Assembly (NCBI GenBank): GCA_028712155.1
Contig: JAQTQO010000015.1
Span: 1-35,394, forward strand
Length of the DNA: 35,394 bases
Direction: 5' to 3'
From: Patescibacteria group bacterium
Lineage (GTDB): Bacteria; Patescibacteriota; Patescibacteriia; Buchananbacterales; GWA2-38-13
Part shown: positions 18,901-25,110 of the stretch, piece by piece
Layout: each line of letters opens with the position of its first letter
How positions within the stretch are numbered: the first letter of the stretch is position 1
The notes under the pieces: model-generated
The model's input: only the letters and a program-made list of their open reading frames with translations
Database searches by the model: none
What the model was told of the DNA's origin: nothing
Program-made: the position numbers and the translations under genes

Positions 18901-19185
18901 CTCCGGCGCGTACGGACCGCCTTTCAATTCGATGATCCAGTCCTTCAGTCCCGCCTCGCCGCCGTCGCGCACCCCGTTGCCGTTCGCATCGTTGAATTTC
19001 ACACCCTCAATGGTCACGTACTGGCAGGGGTCAATGCGCGCGATGACGTTGATGACGTGCGCCTCATAGGCGGTATAGATCGGCAGCTGCCCCAGCACGA
19101 CGGACACAGCCACCACCACCGCGCTCATGCGTTTGAGTGCGTTCAGCGTGCGCTTCTTCAAAATTGTCTTCCGTCGTTTGGTCAT
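15931..19185 (-). CDS. Secreted multi-domain surface protein (SipW-type signal, SdrD-like, lectin-like, DUF4215, LTD)
   Basis: The track start at 19287 overlaps the signal peptidase by 101 bp; the ATG at 19185 (MTKRRKTILKK) gives a good basic n-region and lies one base after the peptidase stop, so 1084 aa is preferred. After the hydrophobic core comes YEAHVINVIARID, the segment shared with the paralogue cluster. Then two SdrD/Cna-B-like domains (FNDANGNGVRDGGEAG near 60; WHDINHDGTW near 225) with a Ca-binding-like DFNGDGSLA, a beta-sandwich domain near 318-525 (LDFENDASG to DSFGIDEVVLC), four DUF4215-type Cys-rich repeats (EQCDDGNLVNGDGC), a YFKNNDGCNNGTG domain near 647-785, a lamin-tail (LTD) domain near 823-958 and a Pro/Thr-rich tail. 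No C-terminal TM or LPXTG motif is seen, so it is released or held non-covalently. Confidence 0.9.
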   Translation of the reverse strand: MTKRRKTILKKRTLNALKRMSAVVVAVSVVLGQLPIYTAYEAHVINVIARIDPCQYVTIEGVKFNDANGNGVRDGGEAGLKDWIIELKGGPYAPEYDYNGNVKNDSNDYGILEDVIVDGATCPLGTICDFNGDGSLALASGDLTAFQNWLAARDFGNQMTDENGHYIFPTQLKFGDYIVTEVTQTGWTATTPVSVALTTDECTEVVNFGNKRNEILKGGLSGYKWHDINHDGTWQQPAEPPIAGWLMALTGDSSGLATTDATGYYAFTNLNAGSYTVTEETRSGWLGSTPTSTTVTLAQGETKTGVNFGNYQTGVCQNAITLDFENDASGNPMLKGQFIDTEYSLWGILVSAHNYNAAHPQKAIIFDSAHPSGGINGDKIVDVDLGTPNLQFGGPGNSENGDGKEPSNNTPLHNLLIIPDNAVDTTPADGYVDDPNDEPAGGSIRFVFNEPMTFSSVKYIDLDHGSNSAVVGYSDATGTAQVFSIPVPAKNGNSVQKISGDQTTKIRMLKLRGYDSFGIDEVVLCPPLPYCGDGKVNLENEQCDDGNLVNGDGCDNDCTVSSQCGNGRIEKDEVCDDGNLVNGDGCENDCKPTTFCGDGAVQTPNSYGQNEQCDDGARNGTLESTCTKLCQPQQNQCEAKSQGYFKNNDGCNNGTGTSIWATQVNTLSDGLSDVFATTNGNAMCVQLAVNCTTSTSNDVDKARCDAKKFTLADEMNAVSSHLRTDALVAGGYDGNTAFTLIGISATTTIQHALTIMEQVIADPGSTKTQLADVQYIAARIYTFYEKENTDPFECVLPGMGNGIVEPGEQCDDGNLAPWDGCSPTGTSEVVLNEIMANPTGSDGAPMPAGEWVELFNLSTRPISLEGWALYDKSNSNVLPITATSTTVATTTIAAGGRLVVYRNGNTKFEMTNSGDRVRLYNAQISVGGDLLDAFEWTTAKPEGNSYARVPDGTGSWVDPCPTLGEENVDVMCDGTPADEAVIAPELIAASAAEEPPQAEDIPPDAATLTDEQWAALFPEEDPVVPADSTIDSPSSSKTEEQVTDPTVVIQPTTGSGGDTPPPPPDTTNPEVTPTSTDGLLTPTT

Positions 19186-19186
19186 T

Positions 19187-19738
19187 TCAATGGGATAATT
19201 TTTTTGCCACTCCGATGCTGATGAACCCGAGTCTCGGGATCCGCACCGGTTTGCCGCTGCCCCAGGTGAGCGCCCGGCCCACCACATCGGTAATCTTGAT
19301 CGGCTTATCGGACACGTTATTGGCGTCGCCCTGGGTGGTCAGCATGCCTTTCGCCGGATCGATCTCGATGATGCGGTGGATGGTATAACCGCGCTCATTC
19401 TCATACACCACGATATCGCCCACCTTCAGTTCGTCCGGCTTGACCCCCTGGACGAAGATGAGGTCCCCCACCTTGAGCACCGGCCACATGGAACCGGAGG
19501 TGATCGCCGCCATCGGGGTGTTGGTGTGCAGCGCCTTGCTCAACGCTATCGGCATGCCCCAGATGAGCACCGCCACGATCACCACGTAGATGACCAGCCC
19601 GCGCAGCACCCGGAGCGGCCGGTACCACCACTTCCGCTTCGAAATCTTTGGCACCACCGTTCCCCGCTCGATCGCGGCCGTTTTCGACGACGGGCCCGCC
19701 GCCGGCGGCGTCTCTTTTGTTTTTTGTTCGTCTGACAT
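19187..19738 (-). CDS. SipW/ER-type signal peptidase I (S26B)
   Basis: 183-aa membrane protease that removes signal peptides. A hydrophilic N-terminal tail of about 45 residues precedes one TM helix (VIYVVIVAVLIWGMPIAL). The catalytic Ser lies in ITSGSMWPVLKVGDLIFV; the second catalytic residue is His in GYTIHRIIEID rather than the Lys of ordinary LepB, and TQGDANNVSDK supplies the Asp box. This Ser-His form is that of SipW and of archaeal and ER enzymes. The C-terminal TM seen in many relatives is missing (it ends VAKKLSH). It stands one base before the 1084-aa substrate gene and 82 bp after its membrane companion, and is surrounded by proteins with a common, SipW-like export signal. Confidence 0.92.
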   Translation of the reverse strand: MSDEQKTKETPPAAGPSSKTAAIERGTVVPKISKRKWWYRPLRVLRGLVIYVVIVAVLIWGMPIALSKALHTNTPMAAITSGSMWPVLKVGDLIFVQGVKPDELKVGDIVVYENERGYTIHRIIEIDPAKGMLTTQGDANNVSDKPIKITDVVGRALTWGSGKPVRIPRLGFISIGVAKKLSH

Positions 19739-19820
19739 TGCAAAGTGCGGTATCAGGTATCCGGTAGTCAGTATTTAGCTGTTATCATTTACCACCCGAT
19801 CCCCAAATATTTGATACTCA

Positions 19821-20375
19821 TTAGAACAACTTCGGCATCTTGAAGATGTACACCGTCCCCCCGTACTTCTGGATCGGCGCCGACACGGGAACTTGTACGC
19901 TGAACTCCACTTTCACTTCCTCACCCGGCTTCAGGGTAAACGACGTGCCCTTGTCGATCTTCATCATCTCGGCGATAGGGCCGGTTTTTACGATCCAGAT
20001 CTGCTTATTCATGCCGCCGGTATTCTTCAGGGTCACGTAGCGGTTGGCACCCGTGTCGCGGGACAGATCGCCGAAATCGAGCTTGGCTACGGGGTTGACG
20101 GCCACTTTGTCCTTACCCTCGATCACGTTCACCGTTGCCGCATACCGTTCCGCCGCCATCACCTGCACGCCGATAAACCACGCCACGGCCAGTACGATCA
20201 CCAGAATCACCGTATGCTTGGTCTTCCACTTTTTGCGTCCCGAGCCTTGCTTTGCCCCGTCGGATGACGGGGTCGAAGGACCGCCGTCCGTCCCTTGATT
20301 CTTAATACTCGATACTTGCTTCTCCGTCTGCGCGCCCGCTCCCGCTGTTGCGCCCGCTGGTTTCTGGTCTTCCAT
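19821..20375 (-). CDS. Membrane-anchored beta-sandwich protein, companion of the SipW-type peptidase
   Basis: 184 aa: a charged, low-complexity cytoplasmic tail of about 50 residues, one TM segment (HTVILVIVLAVAWFIGVQVM) and an extracytoplasmic domain of about 105 residues with an Ig-like pattern (LDFGDLSRDTGANRYVTLKNTG, then LKPGEEVKVEFSVQVP). The order 'TM - A.VNV.....V.P...LDFGD' parallels 'A.EAHIINVTA.IENAL.V.P...DFGTVFP' of the paralogue cluster, so it may be a distant relative or an assembly platform. Start chosen at the ATG 29 bp after a TATAAT. It is the first gene of the peptidase operon. Confidence 0.75.
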   Translation of the reverse strand: MEDQKPAGATAGAGAQTEKQVSSIKNQGTDGGPSTPSSDGAKQGSGRKKWKTKHTVILVIVLAVAWFIGVQVMAAERYAATVNVIEGKDKVAVNPVAKLDFGDLSRDTGANRYVTLKNTGGMNKQIWIVKTGPIAEMMKIDKGTSFTLKPGEEVKVEFSVQVPVSAPIQKYGGTVYIFKMPKLF

Positions 20376-20403
20376 ATATCAATGGGATTATCTTTATCTC
20401 TTA

Positions 20404-20409
20404 ATTATA
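20404..20409 (-). promoter_or_regulatory. -10 box (TATAAT) of the peptidase operon
   Basis: A perfect TATAAT on the minus strand lies 28 bp upstream of the ATG of the 184-aa gene. No good -35 is found at 16-18 bp. Just upstream is a GC-rich hairpin (CCCAGCC/GGCTGGG) after the 240-aa gene, so this is a plausible boundary between two transcription units. Confidence 0.6.
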
Positions 20410-20444
20410 CCAATTTTCGTTTGGTTTGGCTTCCTATCCCCCAG

Positions 20445-20470
20445 CCCTTTCAGAGAAAAGGCTGGGCGGA
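20445..20470 (-). terminator. Hairpin after the 240-aa gene, no U tract
   Basis: Plus-strand text CCCAGCCCTTTCAGAGAAAAGGCTGGG folds into a 7-bp GC stem extended by T-A pairs. It ends the paralogue cluster and precedes the peptidase promoter. Without a U run it may be a processing or stabilising hairpin instead of a terminator. Confidence 0.4.
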
Positions 20471-20486
20471 TTGAAAGTCAATTTTA

Positions 20487-21209
20487 CTAGACGGGTTGGA
20501 GTTGGAGTTTGCTAATTTCGGTCGTTTCAATCCACAGGTCGCAACCAAAATTCTTGTGCTCGTTTTCAGCTGGTTGCACGTAGTTGGCCGGAACAACACC
20601 CTCCGGACCGTAGGTCTTCACGAAGGTATTCCAGTCCTGGGCGCACATACCGGCAAAGCACGGAACCTTGAGGTCAATGGTCCACGTATCTTCGCTGTCA
20701 TTGGCCTTTACCAGCACACCCGAGGCTTCCCATGCAGATGTGTCAGCCATTGTCCATCCGGTAATCGGGCCATGGAACGGCTTGACGCTTACATCGCCTA
20801 CACCGCCGTCGGAAGTCTTGGACAGGTAGGGGCAAAGTAGCAAGGCCTGGCGATAACCTTCCGGGCAAAGGAACTCACCTTGCGCATTCTCGCCGCTGAC
20901 CGGAACGTACTGCGGCTTTTCAGTCGTCGGCTCAATGATCTCACACTTCGGCTTCTGGCGGATGACGTACTCTACGACATCCACGCGATTCTGCGCGGCA
21001 AACGATTCGCTCAAGCCGATGGACAAGCTCTTATCAAGCTTTTCCTGCGGGAACACGGTGCCGTAATCAATGGCTTCCGGCCTCACGGACAGCGCGTTCT
21101 CGATTTTGGCTGTCACGTTGATGATGTGCGCTTCGAATGCCGCGAACATTGGAACCGTGGCGACAGCCAGGGCAATGGCGGAGGCGCCGATCGCAAGTTT
21201 CTTCAACAT
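20487..21209 (-). CDS. SipW-type exported protein, minimal module (candidate major fibre subunit)
   Basis: 240 aa made only of the module shared by the cluster. Signal peptide MLKKLAIGASAIALAVATVPMFA, then AFEAHIINVTAKIENAL, IDYGTVFPQEKL and a domain with six conserved Cys: KPKC, LCPEGY, LLCPYLSK, VPCFAGMCAQDW and FGCDLWIE. This suggests three disulfides in a secreted beta-rich fold. The signal region plus 'G-VFP-E' pattern recalls SipW substrates such as TasA and camelysin, but no orthology can be claimed by eye. As the shortest member, without added head, it is the best candidate for a repeating structural subunit. It has a leader of about 280 bp with hairpins and an AATTACACT sequence before the ATG; no Shine-Dalgarno. 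Confidence 0.8.
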   Translation of the reverse strand: MLKKLAIGASAIALAVATVPMFAAFEAHIINVTAKIENALSVRPEAIDYGTVFPQEKLDKSLSIGLSESFAAQNRVDVVEYVIRQKPKCEIIEPTTEKPQYVPVSGENAQGEFLCPEGYRQALLLCPYLSKTSDGGVGDVSVKPFHGPITGWTMADTSAWEASGVLVKANDSEDTWTIDLKVPCFAGMCAQDWNTFVKTYGPEGVVPANYVQPAENEHKNFGCDLWIETTEISKLQLQPV

Positions 21210-21362
21210 AGTGTAATTCGAACAAACTTATTGATTTAGGTAATCGTTATGTCACCCTTGTGCTGACTTACCTCGTATCGGAAGGCTGCTTCCTCAACAG
21301 GTTTTTGCCTTTTCCGTCTCCCTCCGACGATAAGGCAAGTCACGCAAGGCATGCCGCATTCC

Positions 21363-21391
21363 CTCCGGCGTCTGCCGGAGAGTTCGACCTT
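21363..21391 (-). promoter_or_regulatory. Leader motif: AAAGGTCGAAC plus GC hairpin (copy A)
   Basis: Minus strand AAAGGTCGAAC is followed by a perfect 7-bp hairpin (CTCCGGC/GCCGGAG) and GGAATGC. The same flanks with a different stem occur upstream of the 401-aa gene (22842-22870). The changed but still paired stem suggests an RNA element in the leader of the 240-aa gene. Confidence 0.45.
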
Positions 21392-21441
21392 TGGTGCGGA
21401 TGTAAGGTGCCAAACGTTTGGGAAAACTTTTCTTCCCATTC

Positions 21442-21465
21442 CCCGGCCCTTCGCGAAAGGCCGGG
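21442..21465 (-). terminator. Shared inter-paralogue hairpin, copy 1
   Basis: CCCGGCC/GGCCGGG stem after the 401-aa gene stop, flanked by CTGTCC-TTGA on its 5' side and AATGGG on its 3' side. The same arrangement occurs after the 432-aa gene (25060-25086). No U tract follows. Confidence 0.5.
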
Positions 21466-21486
21466 TCAATGGACAGACAAGCCGGA

Positions 21487-22692
21487 TTACGGGTTCAGGA
21501 CGGTGCCTTCCGGCGTACCGCTGGTCAGGATGCGGGTGAATGCGACTTGGCCGAAGATGCCGAAGTCGGGCCACTCAACGCCGGTGGATTTCAGTTCAAC
21601 CGTCATCACACCCGAGACACTGACCGGAATGGCCACCGATGACCACTTCCAGACCTCGCTGACGATACTGCCGTCGTTGGCGTAGGACGCCACCAGGTTC
21701 CCGTTGATGTAGACCTCAAACGAATCGTCGGTTGCAATGCCGTCGAGGTTGCGCAGGTTCAGGTAACGTACACCCGCCGGGCCGGAGCTGATGGTGAAGG
21801 TTGCCGACCGCGTACCGTCGCCGTTTGCCTGTGACGCATACACGACGCGGCAGTTGCCGTCCTCACACGCACCGCCCCAGTTGCCGTTGTGGGTCGCCGG
21901 TTCGATCGGACCCCACGAGAGCAGGCTATGCCCGGATTCGCTGGTCGGATCGCCGATGTTGATCTCCTCGAACGGTTCCGAAGTCCGCGACACGCCGCTG
22001 ACTTCGATCCACAGGTCGCAGCCGAACAGCACGCTCTTGTTTGCCGCCGGCTGGACGTACGCGGCCGGGTCCGCCGTTTCGTTATTGGACTTCACGAACG
22101 TGGCCCAATCCTGGGCGCACTCGCCGGCAAAGCACGGCACGCGCAGATCGATGTTCCAGGTATCAGAGGTATCCTGTTCGGATTTCGCCAAACGGCCCTT
22201 CACTTCAGTCGTGAGCGTATCTCGCAATGTCCAATTCGTTACCGGGCCGTGGAACGCGTTGATGCCGCCGTCGTTATCCGGCACGCCATCGGCGGTAGTC
22301 TCGTGTTTGGAAAGGTACGGGCAGAGCACCGGCAGCTGGTGGTAGCCTTGCGGACAAACGAAAACGCCTTCCGCGCCATCGGTGACGGTTGCATATTCCG
22401 GCCCCTCAACACCCGGATCAATTTGGCATTTCGGCTTCTGACGGATCAGATAATCGACGTCATCCACGCGGCCTTCCTGCAAGAACGATCCCGAGAGCGA
22501 CACGTTCACTTGTTTGTCGATCGCTTCCTGCGGGAACACGGTGCCGAAATTGATCGGCGTGGTATCAACGGTCAGGGCGTTCTCGATCCGCGCGGTGACG
22601 TTGATGATGTGCGCTTCGAACGCCGCGAACATCGGGACGGATGCGACCGCCAACGCGATGGCCGAAGCGCCGAGCGCTAGTTTCTTCAACAT
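21487..22692 (-). CDS. SipW-type exported protein with C-terminal beta-sandwich head
   Basis: 401 aa. Residues 1 to about 225 are the six-Cys module (MLKKLALGASAIALAVASVPMFA signal, AFEAHIINVTARIENAL, INFGTVFPQE, VPCFAGECAQDW, FGCDLWIEV). A second domain of about 170 residues follows (INIGDPTSESGHSLLSWG, then WKWSSVAIPVSVSG), which reads as a jelly-roll or lectin-like beta domain with DSFEVYINGNLVASY. Function is unknown; a ligand-binding head on a fibre-type base is an inference. The last residues (EGTVLNP) contain no anchor. Codon usage matches the neighbours. Confidence 0.8.
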   Translation of the reverse strand: MLKKLALGASAIALAVASVPMFAAFEAHIINVTARIENALTVDTTPINFGTVFPQEAIDKQVNVSLSGSFLQEGRVDDVDYLIRQKPKCQIDPGVEGPEYATVTDGAEGVFVCPQGYHQLPVLCPYLSKHETTADGVPDNDGGINAFHGPVTNWTLRDTLTTEVKGRLAKSEQDTSDTWNIDLRVPCFAGECAQDWATFVKSNNETADPAAYVQPAANKSVLFGCDLWIEVSGVSRTSEPFEEINIGDPTSESGHSLLSWGPIEPATHNGNWGGACEDGNCRVVYASQANGDGTRSATFTISSGPAGVRYLNLRNLDGIATDDSFEVYINGNLVASYANDGSIVSEVWKWSSVAIPVSVSGVMTVELKSTGVEWPDFGIFGQVAFTRILTSGTPEGTVLNP

Positions 22693-22713
22693 ATCATTTT
22701 CTCATTGGTTATC

Positions 22714-22730
22714 ATCGAGAAATTCTCGAT
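22714..22730. promoter_or_regulatory. Perfect palindrome ATCGAGAA-A-TTCTCGAT upstream of the 401-aa gene
   Basis: An 8-bp-arm palindrome lies 21 bp upstream of the start codon, where an operator or a 5'-UTR hairpin would sit. No regulator is known. Confidence 0.4.
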
Positions 22731-22739
22731 TCCTCCCCA

Positions 22740-22813
22740 GTTGTCATTCCCGCGAAAGCGGGAATCCACACCTGGCTGTTGCTGGATTCCGGCTGGGACG
22801 CCGGAATGACAAC
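22740..22813. mobile_element. Palindromic MITE/REP-like element
   Basis: A 74-bp element bounded by perfect 11-bp inverted repeats GTTGTCATTCC and GGAATGACAAC. Inside are CCGCGAAAGCGGGAATCCA and TGGATTCCGGC, typical of the GTCATTCC-CGCGAAAGCG-GGAATCC class of small palindromic repeats seen in many bacterial genomes. It sits in the leader of the 401-aa gene. Confidence 0.75.
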
Positions 22814-22841
22814 AAGGACATTCGCAATCGTTCTCTGCATC

Positions 22842-22870
22842 CCTGCCTGACGGGCAGGTTCGACCTTTCA
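22842..22870 (-). promoter_or_regulatory. Leader motif: AAAGGTCGAAC plus GC hairpin (copy B)
   Basis: Minus strand AAAGGTCGAAC then CCTGCC/GGCAGG hairpin and GATGC, matching copy A (21363-21391) outside the stem. Lies between the 707-aa gene stop and the 401-aa gene start. Confidence 0.45.
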
Positions 22871-22903
22871 TGCAGAAATTAAAATTCAGCTAAACTATGA
22901 CCA

Positions 22904-25027
22904 TTAATTGATCGTAAAGGTAATGTCGCCATCCATGACGGCCGTCCAGGTGCCAAACGAGCTCTGGTGGAACGATTCTTCGTTGAGCACCATCCCCAGC
23001 TGATACGTTCCGGCCGTGAATGTCGTGCCGCCGCAGCTGGAGCGCTCGATCTGTCCGGTGACGTTAGCGGCCGCGCACAACGGCAAGGTCGGATGTACCG
23101 GATCAAGCCCGGTGGCCAGTTGGGAGTTGTTCGACGTACCACAAGAACCGCCGCTGCACCACAGCACGTGGTAGCTGGAATCGGTGGTGACGGCCTTGGT
23201 CACACTGCCGCTCGCGTCCGCCGTCACAAATCCCCACACCAGGTAACCGGAAATGCAGTGGGTGCCGCCGTGGTAGACGGAATTCGCCAGGTAATCGGCG
23301 TCGCTGACGTTCGCGTTGGTCGTGTTGTCCCACCAGCGGCCCATGTACCCGAGCTTCTCGTTCAGCACATCGTCGCCGCCCGCATCCTGGCAGGTCGGCT
23401 TGCCGTTAAACTTCAGCTGGTAGGTCATCAAGGGCTTCAATCCGGTTGCTGTGAACGTGCCGGAAAGTTGTCCGCTCGCGGGCGTCTGGTAGGTGAACTG
23501 CGCCGAGGCCGTGCTGTAGTCGTGGACGTAGCCGTATTGTGATGCCGCCCCGATATTCAGCAGGGAAATCGTCGTTGGCGCCGCTACCGTTCTCTGATAC
23601 GTTACCAGATCGGCGTTCGTCGCATCGAAAAGGAATGTGGCGGGATTCCAGGTGGTGACGCTATGCGATGCAACGGTGTAGCTCGACGAAGGCACCAGCC
23701 ACACTTTTGCCTTGCCGGAAGCGAAATTCGCATCAGCCGAATCCGGCAGGCTCATCCCGATATCGGAATTGCCGGACAACGCGAGTGCGCCGCTGCCGTT
23801 AGTCGTCCCCTGCCCCAGCAACGCCCCCGGGTGATTGCCCGGCCAGCCGTCGCCGTAGTAGATCAAACTGTAACTTGTTCCCGCCGTCAAACCCTGTGCG
23901 GTAAACGAGTAATCAAACGTCGGACCGGATGGCTTGTAGGTAAGGCTGCCGGATGTGCCGTCAACAATCACGCTCCAATCCCCGCCCGTATCCTTATTTT
24001 CTAATGTCGCCGTAACCGGGCAAGCATTATTACCGGCGCAATCGCTGTCGCTGCAGTCAACGGCGCCGTCGCAATCATTGTCCAGGCCGTCGGTGCAGAC
24101 TTCCGTAGTCGGCGCACCCGCCGACACCGAGCAAACCGGCTCGCCAGACGGGTTTGACGCGTCGCACACGGTCACGCCGCTGGCGGCGCACTGGCCTTGG
24201 CCGGTGCCGCACGCCTCGCCCAGCGTCCAGCCTTCATCCGTTTGCCCGTCGCAGTCATTGTCCCGGCCGTCGCACACTTCTTCGGACGGCACGCAGGTCG
24301 CCGGCGGCGCTTCAAATCCCTTCACTTCGATCCACAGGTCGCAGCCGAACAATTCGTGCTCGCGTGCGGCCGGCTGAATGTAGAGGCTCGGCTCGATTTG
24401 CGGATTGCCGGATTCGCGGCGAACGAAATCATCCCAATCCTGCGCGCACGCGCCGGCAAAGCACGGTACCCGCAGATCAATGGTCCAGAGGTCGGAGGGA
24501 TCCTGGGTGGTCTTGTCCAAACGTCCCTTCACTTCCGTGGCCAGGGTTGCCGCCATGGTCCAGGGTTCCGGCATGCCGTGGAATGCGTTGAAACCGGCGT
24601 CGTCATTTTCATCCGCCGGGTCGGCGTCGTGTTTGGACAGGTACGGGCACAGCACCGGCAGCTGCGTAAAACCTTCCGGGCAAATGAATGCTCCGGCCTG
24701 ATTTTCCGTTGCCTGGGCGAATTCGCTATACGTCACGGGCTTGGATTCCGCCACCGCTTTGCCGCACTTGGGCTTCTGGCGAATGACGTAATTGGCGTAC
24801 TCCATCCGCTCGGCGCCCTGGAATGAATCGCTCAGTGCCACGGTCACCTGGCGGTCGAGCCGTTCCTGCGGAAATACCGTGCCGAACTCCATCGGCCGGG
24901 TATCCACCGTTAACGCGTTCTCGATCTTTGCCGTCACGTTGATGATGTGCGCCTCGAACGCGGCGAACATCGGGACCGTCGCTGCGGCCACGGCGACTGC
25001 GGATACACCGACCAAAAATTTTTTCAT
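22904..25027 (-). CDS. SipW-type exported protein with MopE-like metal-binding motifs and beta domains
   Basis: The track start (25090) reads through an intergenic hairpin; the ATG at 25027 gives MKKFLVGVSAVAVAAATVPMFA, matching the paralogues, and 707 aa. The N-terminal six-Cys module ends near residue 235 (FGCDLWIEVKG). Next are two MopE-type motifs (EVCDGRDNDCDGQTDEG and EVCTDGLDNDCDGAVDC), usually read as Ca- or metal-binding loops, and a Cys-rich spacer. The remaining 370 residues are Ser/Thr/Gly-rich beta repeats with similar segments such as 'G.SYSLIYYGDGWPGN' and 'LMTYQLKFNGKPTC', resembling tandem adhesin domains. No TM or sorting signal is seen at the C-terminus. Confidence 0.82.
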   Translation of the reverse strand: MKKFLVGVSAVAVAAATVPMFAAFEAHIINVTAKIENALTVDTRPMEFGTVFPQERLDRQVTVALSDSFQGAERMEYANYVIRQKPKCGKAVAESKPVTYSEFAQATENQAGAFICPEGFTQLPVLCPYLSKHDADPADENDDAGFNAFHGMPEPWTMAATLATEVKGRLDKTTQDPSDLWTIDLRVPCFAGACAQDWDDFVRRESGNPQIEPSLYIQPAAREHELFGCDLWIEVKGFEAPPATCVPSEEVCDGRDNDCDGQTDEGWTLGEACGTGQGQCAASGVTVCDASNPSGEPVCSVSAGAPTTEVCTDGLDNDCDGAVDCSDSDCAGNNACPVTATLENKDTGGDWSVIVDGTSGSLTYKPSGPTFDYSFTAQGLTAGTSYSLIYYGDGWPGNHPGALLGQGTTNGSGALALSGNSDIGMSLPDSADANFASGKAKVWLVPSSSYTVASHSVTTWNPATFLFDATNADLVTYQRTVAAPTTISLLNIGAASQYGYVHDYSTASAQFTYQTPASGQLSGTFTATGLKPLMTYQLKFNGKPTCQDAGGDDVLNEKLGYMGRWWDNTTNANVSDADYLANSVYHGGTHCISGYLVWGFVTADASGSVTKAVTTDSSYHVLWCSGGSCGTSNNSQLATGLDPVHPTLPLCAAANVTGQIERSSCGGTTFTAGTYQLGMVLNEESFHQSSFGTWTAVMDGDITFTIN

Positions 25028-25059
25028 ATCGCTTTGGGGGTTATCTTCCCTCCCCATTT

Positions 25060-25086
25060 CCCGGCCCTGCGTTGCGCAAGGCCGGG
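25060..25086 (-). terminator. Shared inter-paralogue hairpin, copy 2
   Basis: CCCGGCC/GGCCGGG stem with an inner TGCG/CGCA pair between the 432-aa and 707-aa genes. Flanks CTGTCC-TTGA and AATGGG match copy 1 at 21442-21465. No U tract. Confidence 0.5.
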
Positions 25087-25110
25087 TCAACGGACAGGCA
25101 ATACAACAAT

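Noticed and set aside
19186-19287. Longer start of the 1084-aa protein overlapping the signal peptidase
   Set aside because: The extra 34 residues precede a good signal peptide n-region and overlap a conserved gene by 101 bp.
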